NCBI RefSeq assembly: GCF_006363915.1 | Contig: NZ_CP040946.1 | Origin: Methylophilus medardensis | GTDB lineage: Bacteria; Pseudomonadota; Gammaproteobacteria; Burkholderiales; Methylophilaceae | Length of the DNA: 64,000 nucleotides | Direction: 5' to 3' (one strand) | In this document: in pieces, positions 36,906 to 49,154 of the stretch | How the letters are laid out: each line of letters starts with the position of its first letter | Numbering within the stretch: the first letter of the stretch is position 1 | Translations under genes and position numbers: made by a program | Notes under the pieces: model-generated | Database searches by the model: none | Told to the model about the DNA's origin: nothing | The model's input: the letters and a program-made list of their open reading frames with translations, nothing else

Positions 36906-38074
36906 TGGATTTGTCCGGCGAGTTCAAAAATCGGCATATAGAGCAACAGCACAACCACACCAATCACCAAACCGATAAATAACATTAATAGTGGCTCAAA
37001 TAACTTGGTAAACCAGTCAATCCAGCGGGCGAGTTCTTCATCATAAAAGCCTGCAATACTGTCCATCATGTGGGCCACATTGCCGCCCCGTTCGCCCACC
37101 AAGAGCATGCGTTCACCAATCGGCGTGGTCATCCCTGCAGCTTTGAACGCCTGAGACAGCGGCTGGCCTTGACTCACCATGGTTTGTGCGCGGGTGAGAC
37201 TGCGGGCCAGACTACGATCCAGTAATCCGCCGAGCGCATCCAAAGCGGTCATGATCGGTGTGCCGCCCGCCAGCAACATCCCCAAGGTGCGATAAAAGCG
37301 CGCCAATTGATAGAGTTGTAATTTTTCACCGATCGCGGGGATACGCCACACGGCTCTGAGCATGGCCTGGCGCATGGCAGGTGCTTTCAACAACAAGCCT
37401 AAACCTAGCAATAGACCGACCAGCATGCCCAAGATGAGGCCGCCATGCTGAGAGATCAGCGTGCCCCACTTCAGCATCATCTGTGACATCCAGGGCAAAT
37501 CTGCACTGGTGCCTTCATAGACACTACTAAACTTAGGCACCACAAACCCCATCAAAAAAGCAATCACTAGCCCGCCGACCACCATCAGCAGCAAGGGATA
37601 AATCGAGGCACTGACAATCTTTTTTTTGAGCAAGGAGACTTGATTGTCATAGGCGATATAACGCGACAAGGCGTTGCCCAAGTCGCCAGTGCGTTCAGCG
37701 GCTTTCACGGTCGCAATATACAGTGGGGGAAACACCGTCGCTTGTCGCTCCAGCGCGGCCGAGAAAGACTTGCCTTGTTGCAAAGATTGCAAGAGACCCT
37801 GCAACACTGGACGCGTATGGTCTTGGCGTAAAGCGAGCGCATCAATGGCTTCTACCAAATTCAAACCAGAACTGAGCAAGGCCAGCAACTCTTGACTAAA
37901 CATCGCCAACGGAAACGCTTCACGCTTGGCCACTTTGGCCATTTTTTGTGCGTGCAACGAAACCGGCATCAAACCTTTGGCCTTCAACTGTGCGTAGGCA
38001 TCCTGTGCATCGTCAGCCTGTAGCTCGACCATCGTCAGGGTAGTGCCATTAAGAACTTTTGCCTGATAATGCAT
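36902..38074 (-). CDS. gspF: Secretion platform protein GspF
   Basis: 390 residues with two repeated GspF domains (about 55-175 and 260-380) and three membrane helices (near 165-190, 215-235, 360-385). Motifs include FSQELLALLSSGLNLVEAID, AERTGDLGNAL and the second-copy VGERGGNVAHMMDSIAGFYD. It forms the inner-membrane platform on which GspE acts. It starts 6 bases after gspG. Confidence 0.94.
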   Translation of the reverse strand: MHYQAKVLNGTTLTMVELQADDAQDAYAQLKAKGLMPVSLHAQKMAKVAKREAFPLAMFSQELLALLSSGLNLVEAIDALALRQDHTRPVLQGLLQSLQQGKSFSAALERQATVFPPLYIATVKAAERTGDLGNALSRYIAYDNQVSLLKKKIVSASIYPLLLMVVGGLVIAFLMGFVVPKFSSVYEGTSADLPWMSQMMLKWGTLISQHGGLILGMLVGLLLGLGLLLKAPAMRQAMLRAVWRIPAIGEKLQLYQLARFYRTLGMLLAGGTPIMTALDALGGLLDRSLARSLTRAQTMVSQGQPLSQAFKAAGMTTPIGERMLLVGERGGNVAHMMDSIAGFYDEELARWIDWFTKLFEPLLMLFIGLVIGVVVLLLYMPIFELAGQIQ

Positions 38075-38080
38075 GGCAAT

Positions 38081-38503
38081 TTACCAGTTGGTAATATCCT
38101 GTGCTTCGTCGCTACCGCCGACCTGCCCATCTTTACCGAGGCTAAACAAATCATATTCTCCATGCTGGCCCGGCATCCGATACTGATACGTTTTTCCCCA
38201 CGGATCATTGGGCACGGCTTTTTTCAAATAGGGCCCACTCCAATGTGTATTGTTATCAGGGTTAGTCATCAAGGCCTGCAAGCCTTGCTCTGTGGCCGGG
38301 TAATGGCCGACATCCAGACGATACTGGTCAAGCGCCTGCTCCAGCGCTGCGATTTGCGCTTTGGCGGTTTTCACTTCGGATTTACCAATCTGTTGAAAAT
38401 ACTTAGGCCCGACATAGCCCGCGAGTAGGCCAATAATCACCATCACCACCAGCAATTCCAGCAAAGTAAATCCGCCACTGTCCCGCGCGAAACGACTAGA
38501 CAT
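38081..38503 (-). CDS. gspG: Major pseudopilin GspG
   Basis: 140 residues from ATG 38503, which has GGAG eight bases upstream. It has a short leader MSSRFARDSGG, prepilin helix FTLLELLVVMVIIGLLAGYV, and the GspG features LDQYRLDVGHYPATEQGLQA, WSGPYLKKAVPNDPWGKTYQ and the calcium-loop end EYDLFSLGKDGQVGGSDEAQ. It opens an 11-gene operon running to 29076. Upstream (38572-38584) lies TGACA-GCG-TGTCA, a possible operator. Confidence 0.93.
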   Translation of the reverse strand: MSSRFARDSGGFTLLELLVVMVIIGLLAGYVGPKYFQQIGKSEVKTAKAQIAALEQALDQYRLDVGHYPATEQGLQALMTNPDNNTHWSGPYLKKAVPNDPWGKTYQYRMPGQHGEYDLFSLGKDGQVGGSDEAQDITNW

Positions 38504-38571
38504 CGTTAACACTCCATGAAAATTTGATGACAATATTAAGCAGATTAGATTGCAGAAAAGTGGCGGCAATG

Positions 38572-38584
38572 TGACAGCGTGTCA
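38572..38584. promoter_or_regulatory. Inverted repeat upstream of gspG
   Basis: TGACA-GCG-TGTCA, 69 bases before the gspG start. A TATGACAG word follows at 38618. It could be an operator; GTGACA words also occur upstream of epsA. The repeat is short and chance cannot be excluded. Confidence 0.25.
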
Positions 38585-38629
38585 TAGTTGTAAGGTTTGA
38601 TTAATCATCGACCTGTGTATGACAGCCAT

Positions 38630-38662
38630 AAAAAAAGCAGCGCTGGGCAAGCGCTGCTTATT
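38630..38662 (-). terminator. Rho-independent terminator after ABC exporter
   Basis: AAGCAGCGCT/AGCGCTGCTT stem with 5-base loop and a run of seven or more T on the minus strand. It separates the ispD-ispF-ABC unit from the secretion operon. Confidence 0.87.
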
Positions 38663-38714
38663 TAAGGACCGAAGCTGTTCGGCGTTTTAATATGGTGTGT
38701 CAGATAAAGCGCGA

Positions 38715-40544
38715 TTACTCACCTAAAAAACCACCGCTCTGATGTGCCCATAATTTGGCATAAATCCCATTTGTTGCCAACAAGGTCTGATGGGTGCCGC
38801 TCTCGACGATGCGTCCGTGATCTAACACAATCAGCCTATCCATGGCAGCGATGGTCGACAAGCGATGGGCAATCGCAATCACCGTTTTGCCTTCCATCAA
38901 TTGAGACAGATGATGCTGAATGGCCAATTCAACCTCTGAATCGAGCGCGCTGGTGGCTTCATCTAGTAGCAATATCGGGGCGTTTTTGAGCATGACGCGC
39001 GCTATAGCGATGCGTTGCCGCTGCCCACCGGACAGTTTCACACCACGTTCACCCACGTGCGCATCATAGCCGGTACGCCCTTTTGCATCGCGCAAATTCA
39101 GAATAAATTCATGGGCCTCAGCGCGTTTGGCAGCCAAGATCATTTCTTCATCACTGGCGTCTGGACGGCCATATAAAATATTCTCCCGCACCGAACGATG
39201 CAATAGAGAAGTATCTTGTGTGACCATGCCGATTTGCTGGCGCAAAGAATCCTGTTTTACTTGATCAATCGCTTGCCCGTCAATGCGAATATGCCCTGCT
39301 TGAATATCATAAAATCGCATGAGCAAATTCACGATCGAAGACTTGCCTGCGCCCGAGCGCCCCACTAGCCCGACGCGCTCGCCGGGTTGAATATGTAGAT
39401 GAAACTGCGCTAATAGTGGCGCTTGTTGATCGTAAGCAAAATCGACCTGATCAAATAAGATCTCCCCTTTAGGCACATGCAGCAGAGTGGCCTGTGGCAT
39501 ATCTACCACACGATTTTCAACCGAAAGGGTATTCATGCCATCACGGGCGGTACCGATGTGTTCATACAAAGAGGTCAACTCCCACATGACCCAGTGCGAA
39601 ATACCATTGAGTCGCAGGCCCATGGCCATGACCGCGGCGACCGCGCCAGCTGCAACTAAGTGTTGTGACCACAGCCACAACACCATAGCGCCACTCGCGA
39701 TGATCAGGCACATATTTAAAAAGTGATTAATTGATTCGACATAACTGACCATGCGCATTTGCCCATGCACACTATCTAAAAACTCTTGCATGGCTGATTG
39801 CGCGTAGCTTGCCTCACGACCCGCATGGGAAAATAATTTGACGGTTGAAATGTTGGTATACGCATCGGTGATACGGCCTGTCATCAGGGCCCGCGCATCG
39901 GCTTGGTGTTGAGAGACCTTCGCCAGGCGCGGAATAAAGTACACCAACGCACAGGCATACAGCATTAACCAGCCAAGAAATGGCAAGACCATCCAAGGAT
40001 GAAAGCTGCCGACCACCGTGACAATCGTGGCGAAATAGAGCAGGACATACACCATGATATCCGCCAGAATGAACCAAACTTCACGCACGGCCAGCGCGGT
40101 TTGCATGACTTTAGCCGACACGCGCCCAGCAAACTCATCCTGATAAAAGCCCATACTTTGGTTCAACATGTGCTGATGAAATTGCCAACGTAAACGCATC
40201 GGAAAATTGCCGGCAAGCGTCTGATGTTTAATCAGCGTTTGCAACATGATCACGATGGTGCTGCTAATCAAAATCGCTGCGATCCACCATAATGTATTGG
40301 AATGTATAGTCCATAATTGATCTGGGGCGATGGCAGTCAACTTATCCACCACCTTGCCCATCAATGCAAACAATAAGGCTTCAAAGGCGCCGATACAGGC
40401 CGTGAGTAAGGTCATGGCCAGCAGATACCGACGCATGCCATAAGAGCACGCCCACATAAACGCCCAAAATTGCTTAGGCAGGTGTGTGAGTATCTCGCGC
40501 GGAAACGGCGATATCAGAGATTCAAAACGGGTGAATAATCGCAT
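38715..40544 (-). CDS. ABC exporter, fused permease and ATPase
   Basis: 609 residues. A six-helix transmembrane domain (about 30-335) is followed by an ABC ATPase domain (about 365-600). Motifs: Walker A GLVGRSGAGKSSIV, Q-loop QQIGMVTQD, signature LSGGQRQRIAIARV, Walker B ILLLDEATSALD, H-loop AIAHRLSTI. It is of the MsbA/multidrug exporter type; the substrate is unknown. It lies 5 bases after ispF and is probably co-transcribed with it. Confidence 0.92.
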   Translation of the reverse strand: MRLFTRFESLISPFPREILTHLPKQFWAFMWACSYGMRRYLLAMTLLTACIGAFEALLFALMGKVVDKLTAIAPDQLWTIHSNTLWWIAAILISSTIVIMLQTLIKHQTLAGNFPMRLRWQFHQHMLNQSMGFYQDEFAGRVSAKVMQTALAVREVWFILADIMVYVLLYFATIVTVVGSFHPWMVLPFLGWLMLYACALVYFIPRLAKVSQHQADARALMTGRITDAYTNISTVKLFSHAGREASYAQSAMQEFLDSVHGQMRMVSYVESINHFLNMCLIIASGAMVLWLWSQHLVAAGAVAAVMAMGLRLNGISHWVMWELTSLYEHIGTARDGMNTLSVENRVVDMPQATLLHVPKGEILFDQVDFAYDQQAPLLAQFHLHIQPGERVGLVGRSGAGKSSIVNLLMRFYDIQAGHIRIDGQAIDQVKQDSLRQQIGMVTQDTSLLHRSVRENILYGRPDASDEEMILAAKRAEAHEFILNLRDAKGRTGYDAHVGERGVKLSGGQRQRIAIARVMLKNAPILLLDEATSALDSEVELAIQHHLSQLMEGKTVIAIAHRLSTIAAMDRLIVLDHGRIVESGTHQTLLATNGIYAKLWAHQSGGFLGE

Positions 40545-40549
40545 GCATA

Positions 40550-41032
40550 CTACTTAGAATAAATAAGACAGACAGCCTCAGCGGCAATGCCTTCACTGCG
40601 TCCGGTAAAACCTAATTTTTCAGTCGTGGTTGCCTTGACGTTGACATGGTCGATGGCAATCTGACAATCTGCAGCAATGTTGGCACACATCTGCGCAGTA
40701 TGTTTGCCCAAGCGCGGCGCTTCGCAGATCACGGTAGCGTCAATATTGCCCACAAAAAATCCTTTTGTCTGCAATAGCGCAATGACGTGACGGAGCAAAA
40801 GGCGTGAGTCAATGCCTTTAAACTGCATATCTGTTGGCGGAAAATGTTTACCGATATCCCCCAAACCCGCAGCACCCAATAATGCATCGCAGATGGCATG
40901 TAACAACACATCTGCATCCGAGTGTCCATCCAAACCGTGACTATGTGGGATATTCACCCCGCCAATCATACAATCACGGCCGGTGACCAATGCATGTACG
41001 TCAAATCCGTGGCCAATTCTAAAGGGAATCAT
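40550..41032 (-). CDS. ispF: 2-C-methyl-D-erythritol 2,4-cyclodiphosphate synthase
   Basis: 160 residues, the normal length. It performs the fifth step of the MEP isoprenoid pathway. Motifs: RIGHGFDVHAL (zinc-binding Asp/His), SDADVLLHAICDALLGAAGL, DIGKHFPPTD and the C-terminal KATTTEKLGFTGRSEGIAAE. It overlaps ispD by 4 bases (ATGA), the common ispD-ispF order. Confidence 0.97.
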   Translation of the reverse strand: MIPFRIGHGFDVHALVTGRDCMIGGVNIPHSHGLDGHSDADVLLHAICDALLGAAGLGDIGKHFPPTDMQFKGIDSRLLLRHVIALLQTKGFFVGNIDATVICEAPRLGKHTAQMCANIAADCQIAIDHVNVKATTTEKLGFTGRSEGIAAEAVCLIYSK

Positions 41033-41736
41033 TGCGTATCCTGTGTGTTGATTGCCGTTTTCATTAACGCAGAAACGGTTGTTAAATCTTGCGGATAAGT
41101 AATCTTTAAGTTTTTCAAATCCCCAAGCACCAGTTTAGGGGCGTAGCCGGCCCACTCCATGGCTTGTGCTTCGTCAGTCGGTTGCCGATGCAAATGCTCA
41201 GCCAGCGCTTGTTTTAACATGCCCAATTTAAACATCTGTGGTGTTTGCGCCTGCCAAAGTGCTTCCCGCGAAACCGTCGCAGCCACTTGTTGTATAGCGT
41301 TTGCGCGTTTTAAAGTGTCTGCAAGCGGCAAAGCCAATAGACCGCCGATATCGGCAGGGCCCATCGCGTCTATCAAGCGCAGCACCATCTGAGCGTCCAC
41401 ACCAGGGCGGGCGGCATCATGTACTAATACCCAATCATCGCTAGGAATTTCAGATGCCATGGCTTGTAAGCCCGCAAGCACCGTCGCTGCGCGGCTCTCA
41501 CCGCCACAAGTCAATACTTTAACTTTGCGACATCCTTCTAATAAATCATCAGACCAATGAGTATCCTCGGCAGAGATCACAATGTAGATCTGACTAACCA
41601 GATCAAGACGCTCAAACAGCGCAATTACATGCCGTAAAATCGGGCTACCGTTAAGCAACATATACTGTTTCGGAGCCGCACTCTGCATACGTGAGCCGGC
41701 GCCGGCGCAAGGAATCAAAACATGATATTGAGACAT
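41029..41736 (-). CDS. ispD: 2-C-methyl-D-erythritol 4-phosphate cytidylyltransferase
   Basis: 235 residues. It performs the third step of the MEP pathway, transferring CMP to methylerythritol phosphate. Motifs: VLIPCAGAGSRMQSAAPKQY (nucleotide loop), CGGESRAATVLAGLQ, WVLVHDAARPGV and QTPQMFKLGML. A DEAQAMEWAG segment matches the TDEA site. It is first in the ispD-ispF-ABC unit. Confidence 0.96.
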   Translation of the reverse strand: MSQYHVLIPCAGAGSRMQSAAPKQYMLLNGSPILRHVIALFERLDLVSQIYIVISAEDTHWSDDLLEGCRKVKVLTCGGESRAATVLAGLQAMASEIPSDDWVLVHDAARPGVDAQMVLRLIDAMGPADIGGLLALPLADTLKRANAIQQVAATVSREALWQAQTPQMFKLGMLKQALAEHLHRQPTDEAQAMEWAGYAPKLVLGDLKNLKITYPQDLTTVSALMKTAINTQDTQ

Positions 41737-42169
41737 TTCATTATTTTATCATGTCGTTAGCGGCTTTCTTTGACCAACAATATGCATATAGATATGCAAG
41801 CTTATTAGATAAAGATGAATCATTTGCTAACGGGGCTCACAAGCTTATTAACAGCATCGTAGGTCGTGTCGTTAGAAAAACCACCACAAAAGTTCACTCC
41901 AGTAAGTGTTAACGATATTAGGTGTGGATGTAGCAATCTAGAGTTTCAGGTTGCAAATTAACTGAATATTATTTTATTGAATGATCAATAAAAATACACG
42001 GAATCAATAGCTTAACTGAAATTCCGCATTAATATCCTTGGTTCATTATGAGAAATCTAAACCGTTTATGAATTGAAATAATCCTGCTTATACAAGGTAT
42101 TTAATCAGCGCGACCTGCACATATCATGAAATTATTATTTGTTGTTGCCAACGAGACTACTAGGCTTTG

Positions 42170-42212
42170 GTTGCTGTTTGTAACGGGTTGGCATGAGTTG
42201 CTGTATGTAACG
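42170..42212. repeat. Short direct repeat
   Basis: GTTGCTGTTTGTAACG (42170-42185) and GTTGCTGTATGTAACG (42197-42212), 27 bases apart, one mismatch. Just beyond the rRNA operon terminator. Confidence 0.5.
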
Positions 42213-42220
42213 AGCAATAA

Positions 42221-42248
42221 AAAACCCTCGACTATAGTCGAGGGTTTT
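42221..42248 (-). terminator. rRNA operon terminator
   Basis: A perfect 28-base palindrome with centre CTCGACTATAGTCGAG and arms ending in AAAACC/GGTTTT, giving a long hairpin and a T run on the minus strand, 11 bases after the 5S gene. Confidence 0.88.
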
Positions 42249-42258
42249 TAGGATAGGA

Positions 42259-42373
42259 GCTTGGGGATGACCTACTTTCGCATACGAAGAGTACACTATC
42301 ATTGGCGCAAGTTCGTTTCACGGCCCTGTTCGAGATGGGAAGGGGTGGTTCCAAACCGCTATTGTCCCCAAAC
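42259..42373 (-). rRNA. rrf: 5S ribosomal RNA
   Basis: About 115 bases. The minus strand has the conserved 5S patterns CCATCTCGAACAGGGCCGTG and GAAAGTAGGTCATCCCC, with complementary ends (TTGGGGAC and ATCCCCAA). Ends are approximate. Confidence 0.93.
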
Positions 42374-42660
42374 ATAACTGGTAATGTTATGCCTGACATA
42401 TCTGTTGAGATATGTGACATTAAGCTTGCTGAGCCTCGTTTTTTCATGGCGTCAGCCTGCTTTAACAAATTGGAAGAAGTAAAGGATTCAAGCAGTCAAG
42501 CTTGCTTTCAATGGGATTTAGATCTCGAAACAACATTGTGTTTCTATATTTCTAGATGATTGCCAAATCATATTGCTTTGAACTACACCTCATGGATTTT
42601 CATCCTTTAGATTTTTTGTACCGTTTTCACGTTACATCATGGTCTAAGTTTTAAGGTTAT
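42374..42660. other. 23S-5S spacer
   Basis: A 287-base spacer, AT-rich in part, with no tRNA or other gene seen. Confidence 0.6.
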
Positions 42661-45545
<2,885 letters not shown>

Positions 45546-45927
45546 CTATAACGTTAAAACCTAAACCCTTTTTAAATCTAGATTTCGTCGTGCATGAGAC
45601 ACGCGTTACAGGTAATTCTAAAGCACTATCAAACCTCGTTAGATTCGCTTACATCATCAATTTCTTAACAATGTAAACTTCTCAACTTGCGTTTAATATA
45701 TTTATGATTTTGCAATCAATCGATATTATTTCCGGTTAAAAAATAATATCGCCCATTGAATATAAGTTGTCATCACACAACCTATATTCCTTTACTTCTT
45801 CCATTTTGTTAAAGAGCAGTCTTAGTTTATAAACTAACGTTTAAAAACTAGAAGCAAACATTTAATCAAACTTCAATTAATAACGCTTGCTTCTAATCTC
45901 TAAACCGCAACAAAGATACCAAAGCAT
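45546..45927. other. tRNA-Ala to 23S spacer with boxA
   Basis: 382 bases, AT-rich. It holds a boxA antitermination sequence (45807-45818). No further gene is visible. Confidence 0.6.
45807..45818 (-). promoter_or_regulatory. boxA antitermination site (spacer)
   Basis: The minus strand reads TGCTCTTTAACA, the canonical boxA bound by NusB/NusE, ahead of the 23S gene. Confidence 0.8.
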
Positions 45928-46003
45928 TGGTGGAGGATGACGGGATCGAACCGACGACCCCCTGCTTGCAAAGCAGGTGCTCTCCCAGCTGAGCTAATCC
46001 CCC
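45928..46003 (-). tRNA. tRNA-Ala (TGC)
   Basis: 76 bases including encoded CCA. The minus strand begins GGGGGATTAGCTCAGCTGGG, with anticodon loop TTTGCAA (TGC) and T-arm GGTTCGATCCC. It lies in the 16S-23S spacer as usual. Confidence 0.97.
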
Positions 46004-46012
46004 AATATTCGG

Positions 46013-46089
46013 TGGTGGGTCTGGTTGGGCTCGAACCAACGACCCCCGCCTTATCAAGACGGTGCTCTAACCAGCTGAGCTACAGACCC
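46013..46089 (-). tRNA. tRNA-Ile (GAT)
   Basis: 77 bases including encoded CCA. The minus strand begins GGGTCTGTAGCTCAGCTGG, with anticodon loop TTGATAA (GAT) and T-arm GGTTCGAGCCC. It lies 9 bases from tRNA-Ala. Confidence 0.97.
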
Positions 46090-46173
46090 TAAGGCGGTTT
46101 GCCTAAATCTTTGTTGCTGCTTAATTTCAAGATGACTGATAAGAGTGAATGCTTGAAGCCGAGTGATCTTCTC

Positions 46174-47715
<1,542 letters not shown>

Positions 47716-47950
47716 AATTCCTAACTATTACTTTTTACCTCTTTTTATCACTTGTGATAATCACAATTAATAAATCAAGGCGGTATTCGATTCGCTTATA
47801 TCTCAAATTCATTTCAAGGTATGTGTGTAAAAAACACTGTACATACTTGTCATAAATCTAAGTGTAAAGCATTTGTATTTTCTGAGTTTCTACGCATTAA
47901 ATGCGCTTCACTCAACTACAAACACCCACACTTATCAGTCATCCTAATTT

Positions 47951-47960
47951 TTAAAGAACA
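47951..47960 (-). promoter_or_regulatory. boxA antitermination site (leader)
   Basis: The minus strand reads TGTTCTTTAA, close to boxA, about 235 bases before 16S. Confidence 0.7.
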
Positions 47961-47984
47961 GTGCCTTAGAGGCTTCTCGCTGAA

Positions 47985-48005
47985 CACTTCGTTTCAAGCG
48001 AAGCG
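47985..48005 (-). promoter_or_regulatory. boxB-like leader hairpin
   Basis: On the minus strand CGCTTCG and CGAAGTG pair around a 7-base loop, just after the promoter and before boxA, as in rRNA antitermination leaders. Confidence 0.5.
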
Positions 48006-48008
48006 CGC

Positions 48009-48036
48009 ATTTTACAGAGTTTTTTCGTTCGGTCAA
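48009..48036 (-). promoter_or_regulatory. rRNA operon promoter
   Basis: On the minus strand TTGACC (plus 48031-48036), 16-base spacer, TAAAAT (48009-48014), then a GCGCGC discriminator of the kind that gives stringent control. AT-rich sequence upstream could act as an UP element. Confidence 0.75.
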
Positions 48037-48073
48037 GCATCAAATGCATTTAATTTAAAACGTACTTTTTGTT

Positions 48074-48150
48074 TGGTTGCGGGAACAGGATTTGAACCTG
48101 TGACCTTCGGGTTATGAGCCCGACGAGCTGCCAGACTGCTCCATCCCGCG
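48074..48150 (-). tRNA. Initiator tRNA-fMet (CAT)
   Basis: 77 bases with encoded CCA. The minus strand begins CGCGGGATGGAGCAGTCTGG. The anticodon stem has the three G:C pairs of initiator tRNAs (GGGCTCATAACCC), and base 1 (C) does not pair with base 72 (A). It lies upstream of and on the same strand as the rRNA operon. Confidence 0.95.
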
Positions 48151-48192
48151 TCCGAATCGACTAGTAAAACTTGTGTTGCGTCGAGAGGTGAG

Positions 48193-48222
48193 ACTATAGC
48201 AAAGATTCAAAAGGTGTGTCAA
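48193..48222 (-). promoter_or_regulatory. tRNA-fMet promoter
   Basis: On the minus strand TTGACA (plus 48217-48222), an 18-base spacer and TATAGT (48193-48198), about 43 bases before the mature tRNA. Confidence 0.75.
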
Positions 48223-48262
48223 CACTTAATCTACTTTTAATCATGCCACTGGTCGGAAATAA

Positions 48263-48286
48263 ACACGCCGCTTTATAGCGGCGTGT
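48263..48286 (-). terminator. Rho-independent terminator after DUF4197 gene
   Basis: ACACGCCGCT/AGCGGCGTGT, a 10-base stem with 4-base loop, 23 bases after the DUF4197 stop. The T run is weak (TTTATTTCC). Confidence 0.7.
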
Positions 48287-48308
48287 AGTAGCGGGTTAGC
48301 TGTTGTGG

Positions 48309-49064
48309 TTATTTAGCGGCACCGAATACTTTTTTAAGCAAACTGCTAGCCTGGCCCATCGGGTCTTGGCGGATCGCGGATTCTTCTTTGGCAATCATCA
48401 GGTAAACGCCATCAAGCGCTTTTTGCGTCACATACTGATTGATATTTGCGTCTTCTTTTTTAATGACCCCAAATTTACTGCCCATTTCAGCGTACTTATT
48501 ATAGGTGTCAGCCAGTTGTACCTCGGCAGTTGCTTTTTGTACGATGGGTAGAAACTTGGCTGCCATGTCACTGGCGGTGGTTTTCTTAAAATATTGGGTA
48601 GCGGCATCTTGCGGACCGGTAAGAATATTTTTCGCGTCGGTCACACTCATTTGTTTGACCGCATTGGTCAGCAGTGCCTTGGCTTCTGGTACCGCCTGCT
48701 CGGCTGCGCGGTTCATTTTCAGTATTAATTCATCCGCCTGATTGCCCATCCCAACCAAGCGCATGCCTTTCTCAATTTTCTTCAAGGAGTCAGGCAATGG
48801 AATTTTCACTTCTTTATTGCCCATGAAACCATCGGTGCCCCCTAGGAGGCTGACGGCTTTGCTCACCCCTTGATTGAGTGCGAGTTTCAAACCATCATTG
48901 GTTTCTTGTTCACTTAAATTACTCACCGCGGCGCTATTACTACCGCCAGCGGTCGCGTTGCCACCGACTTTTTCAACCATTTCCCCCAGACCTTTGAGGT
49001 CAATGGCATGTGCATTTGAGATTGATAATGCGAGTAGTACACCTAAAGTTGTTGTTTTCATCAT
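48309..49064 (-). CDS. DUF4197 exported protein
   Basis: About 251 residues from ATG 49064 (another ATG follows at 49061; the longer frame to 49079 is not supported). It has a signal peptide (MKTTTLGVLLALSISNAHA). The body matches the DUF4197 pattern: GLKLALNQGVSKAVSLLGG, then GMGNQADELILKMNRAAEQA, then PEAKALLTNAVKQMSVTDAK and LDGVYLMIAKEESAIR near the end. The function of the family is unknown. Confidence 0.87.
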   Translation of the reverse strand: MMKTTTLGVLLALSISNAHAIDLKGLGEMVEKVGGNATAGGSNSAAVSNLSEQETNDGLKLALNQGVSKAVSLLGGTDGFMGNKEVKIPLPDSLKKIEKGMRLVGMGNQADELILKMNRAAEQAVPEAKALLTNAVKQMSVTDAKNILTGPQDAATQYFKKTTASDMAAKFLPIVQKATAEVQLADTYNKYAEMGSKFGVIKKEDANINQYVTQKALDGVYLMIAKEESAIRQDPMGQASSLLKKVFGAAK

Positions 49065-49106
49065 AACGCTCTTTAACAATTTGAATGCAGTGTACCCACA
49101 AAGTAC

Positions 49107-49132
49107 AAAGCAAGTCCAGATGGACTTGCTTT
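49107..49132 (-). terminator. Hairpin after glgP
   Basis: A 12-base stem (AAAGCAAGTCCA/TGGACTTGCTTT) with a 2-base gap, 23 bases after the glgP stop. The T run is short, so termination may be partial. Confidence 0.55.
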
Positions 49133-49154
49133 GGAGGACTGCCTTTGAAAAAAA

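Larger units (their letters stand above)
41737..42258. other. AT-rich intergenic region, ispD to 5S rRNA
   Basis: About 520 bases, AT-rich. A 53-codon plus-strand frame (ATG at 41752 to TAA at 41912) has no ribosome-binding site and no recognised family. A 16-base word occurs twice near 42170 and 42197, and the rRNA terminator lies at 42221-42248. I see no convincing gene. Confidence 0.5.
47716..48073. other. rRNA leader and promoter region
   Basis: 358 bases between the initiator tRNA and 16S. It holds the promoter (48009-48036), a boxB-like hairpin (47985-48005) and boxA (47951-47960). No gene is seen. Confidence 0.7.

Noticed and set aside
41752..41912. 53-codon plus-strand frame after ispD
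   Set aside because: No ribosome-binding site and no recognised family; sequence is AT-rich intergenic type.
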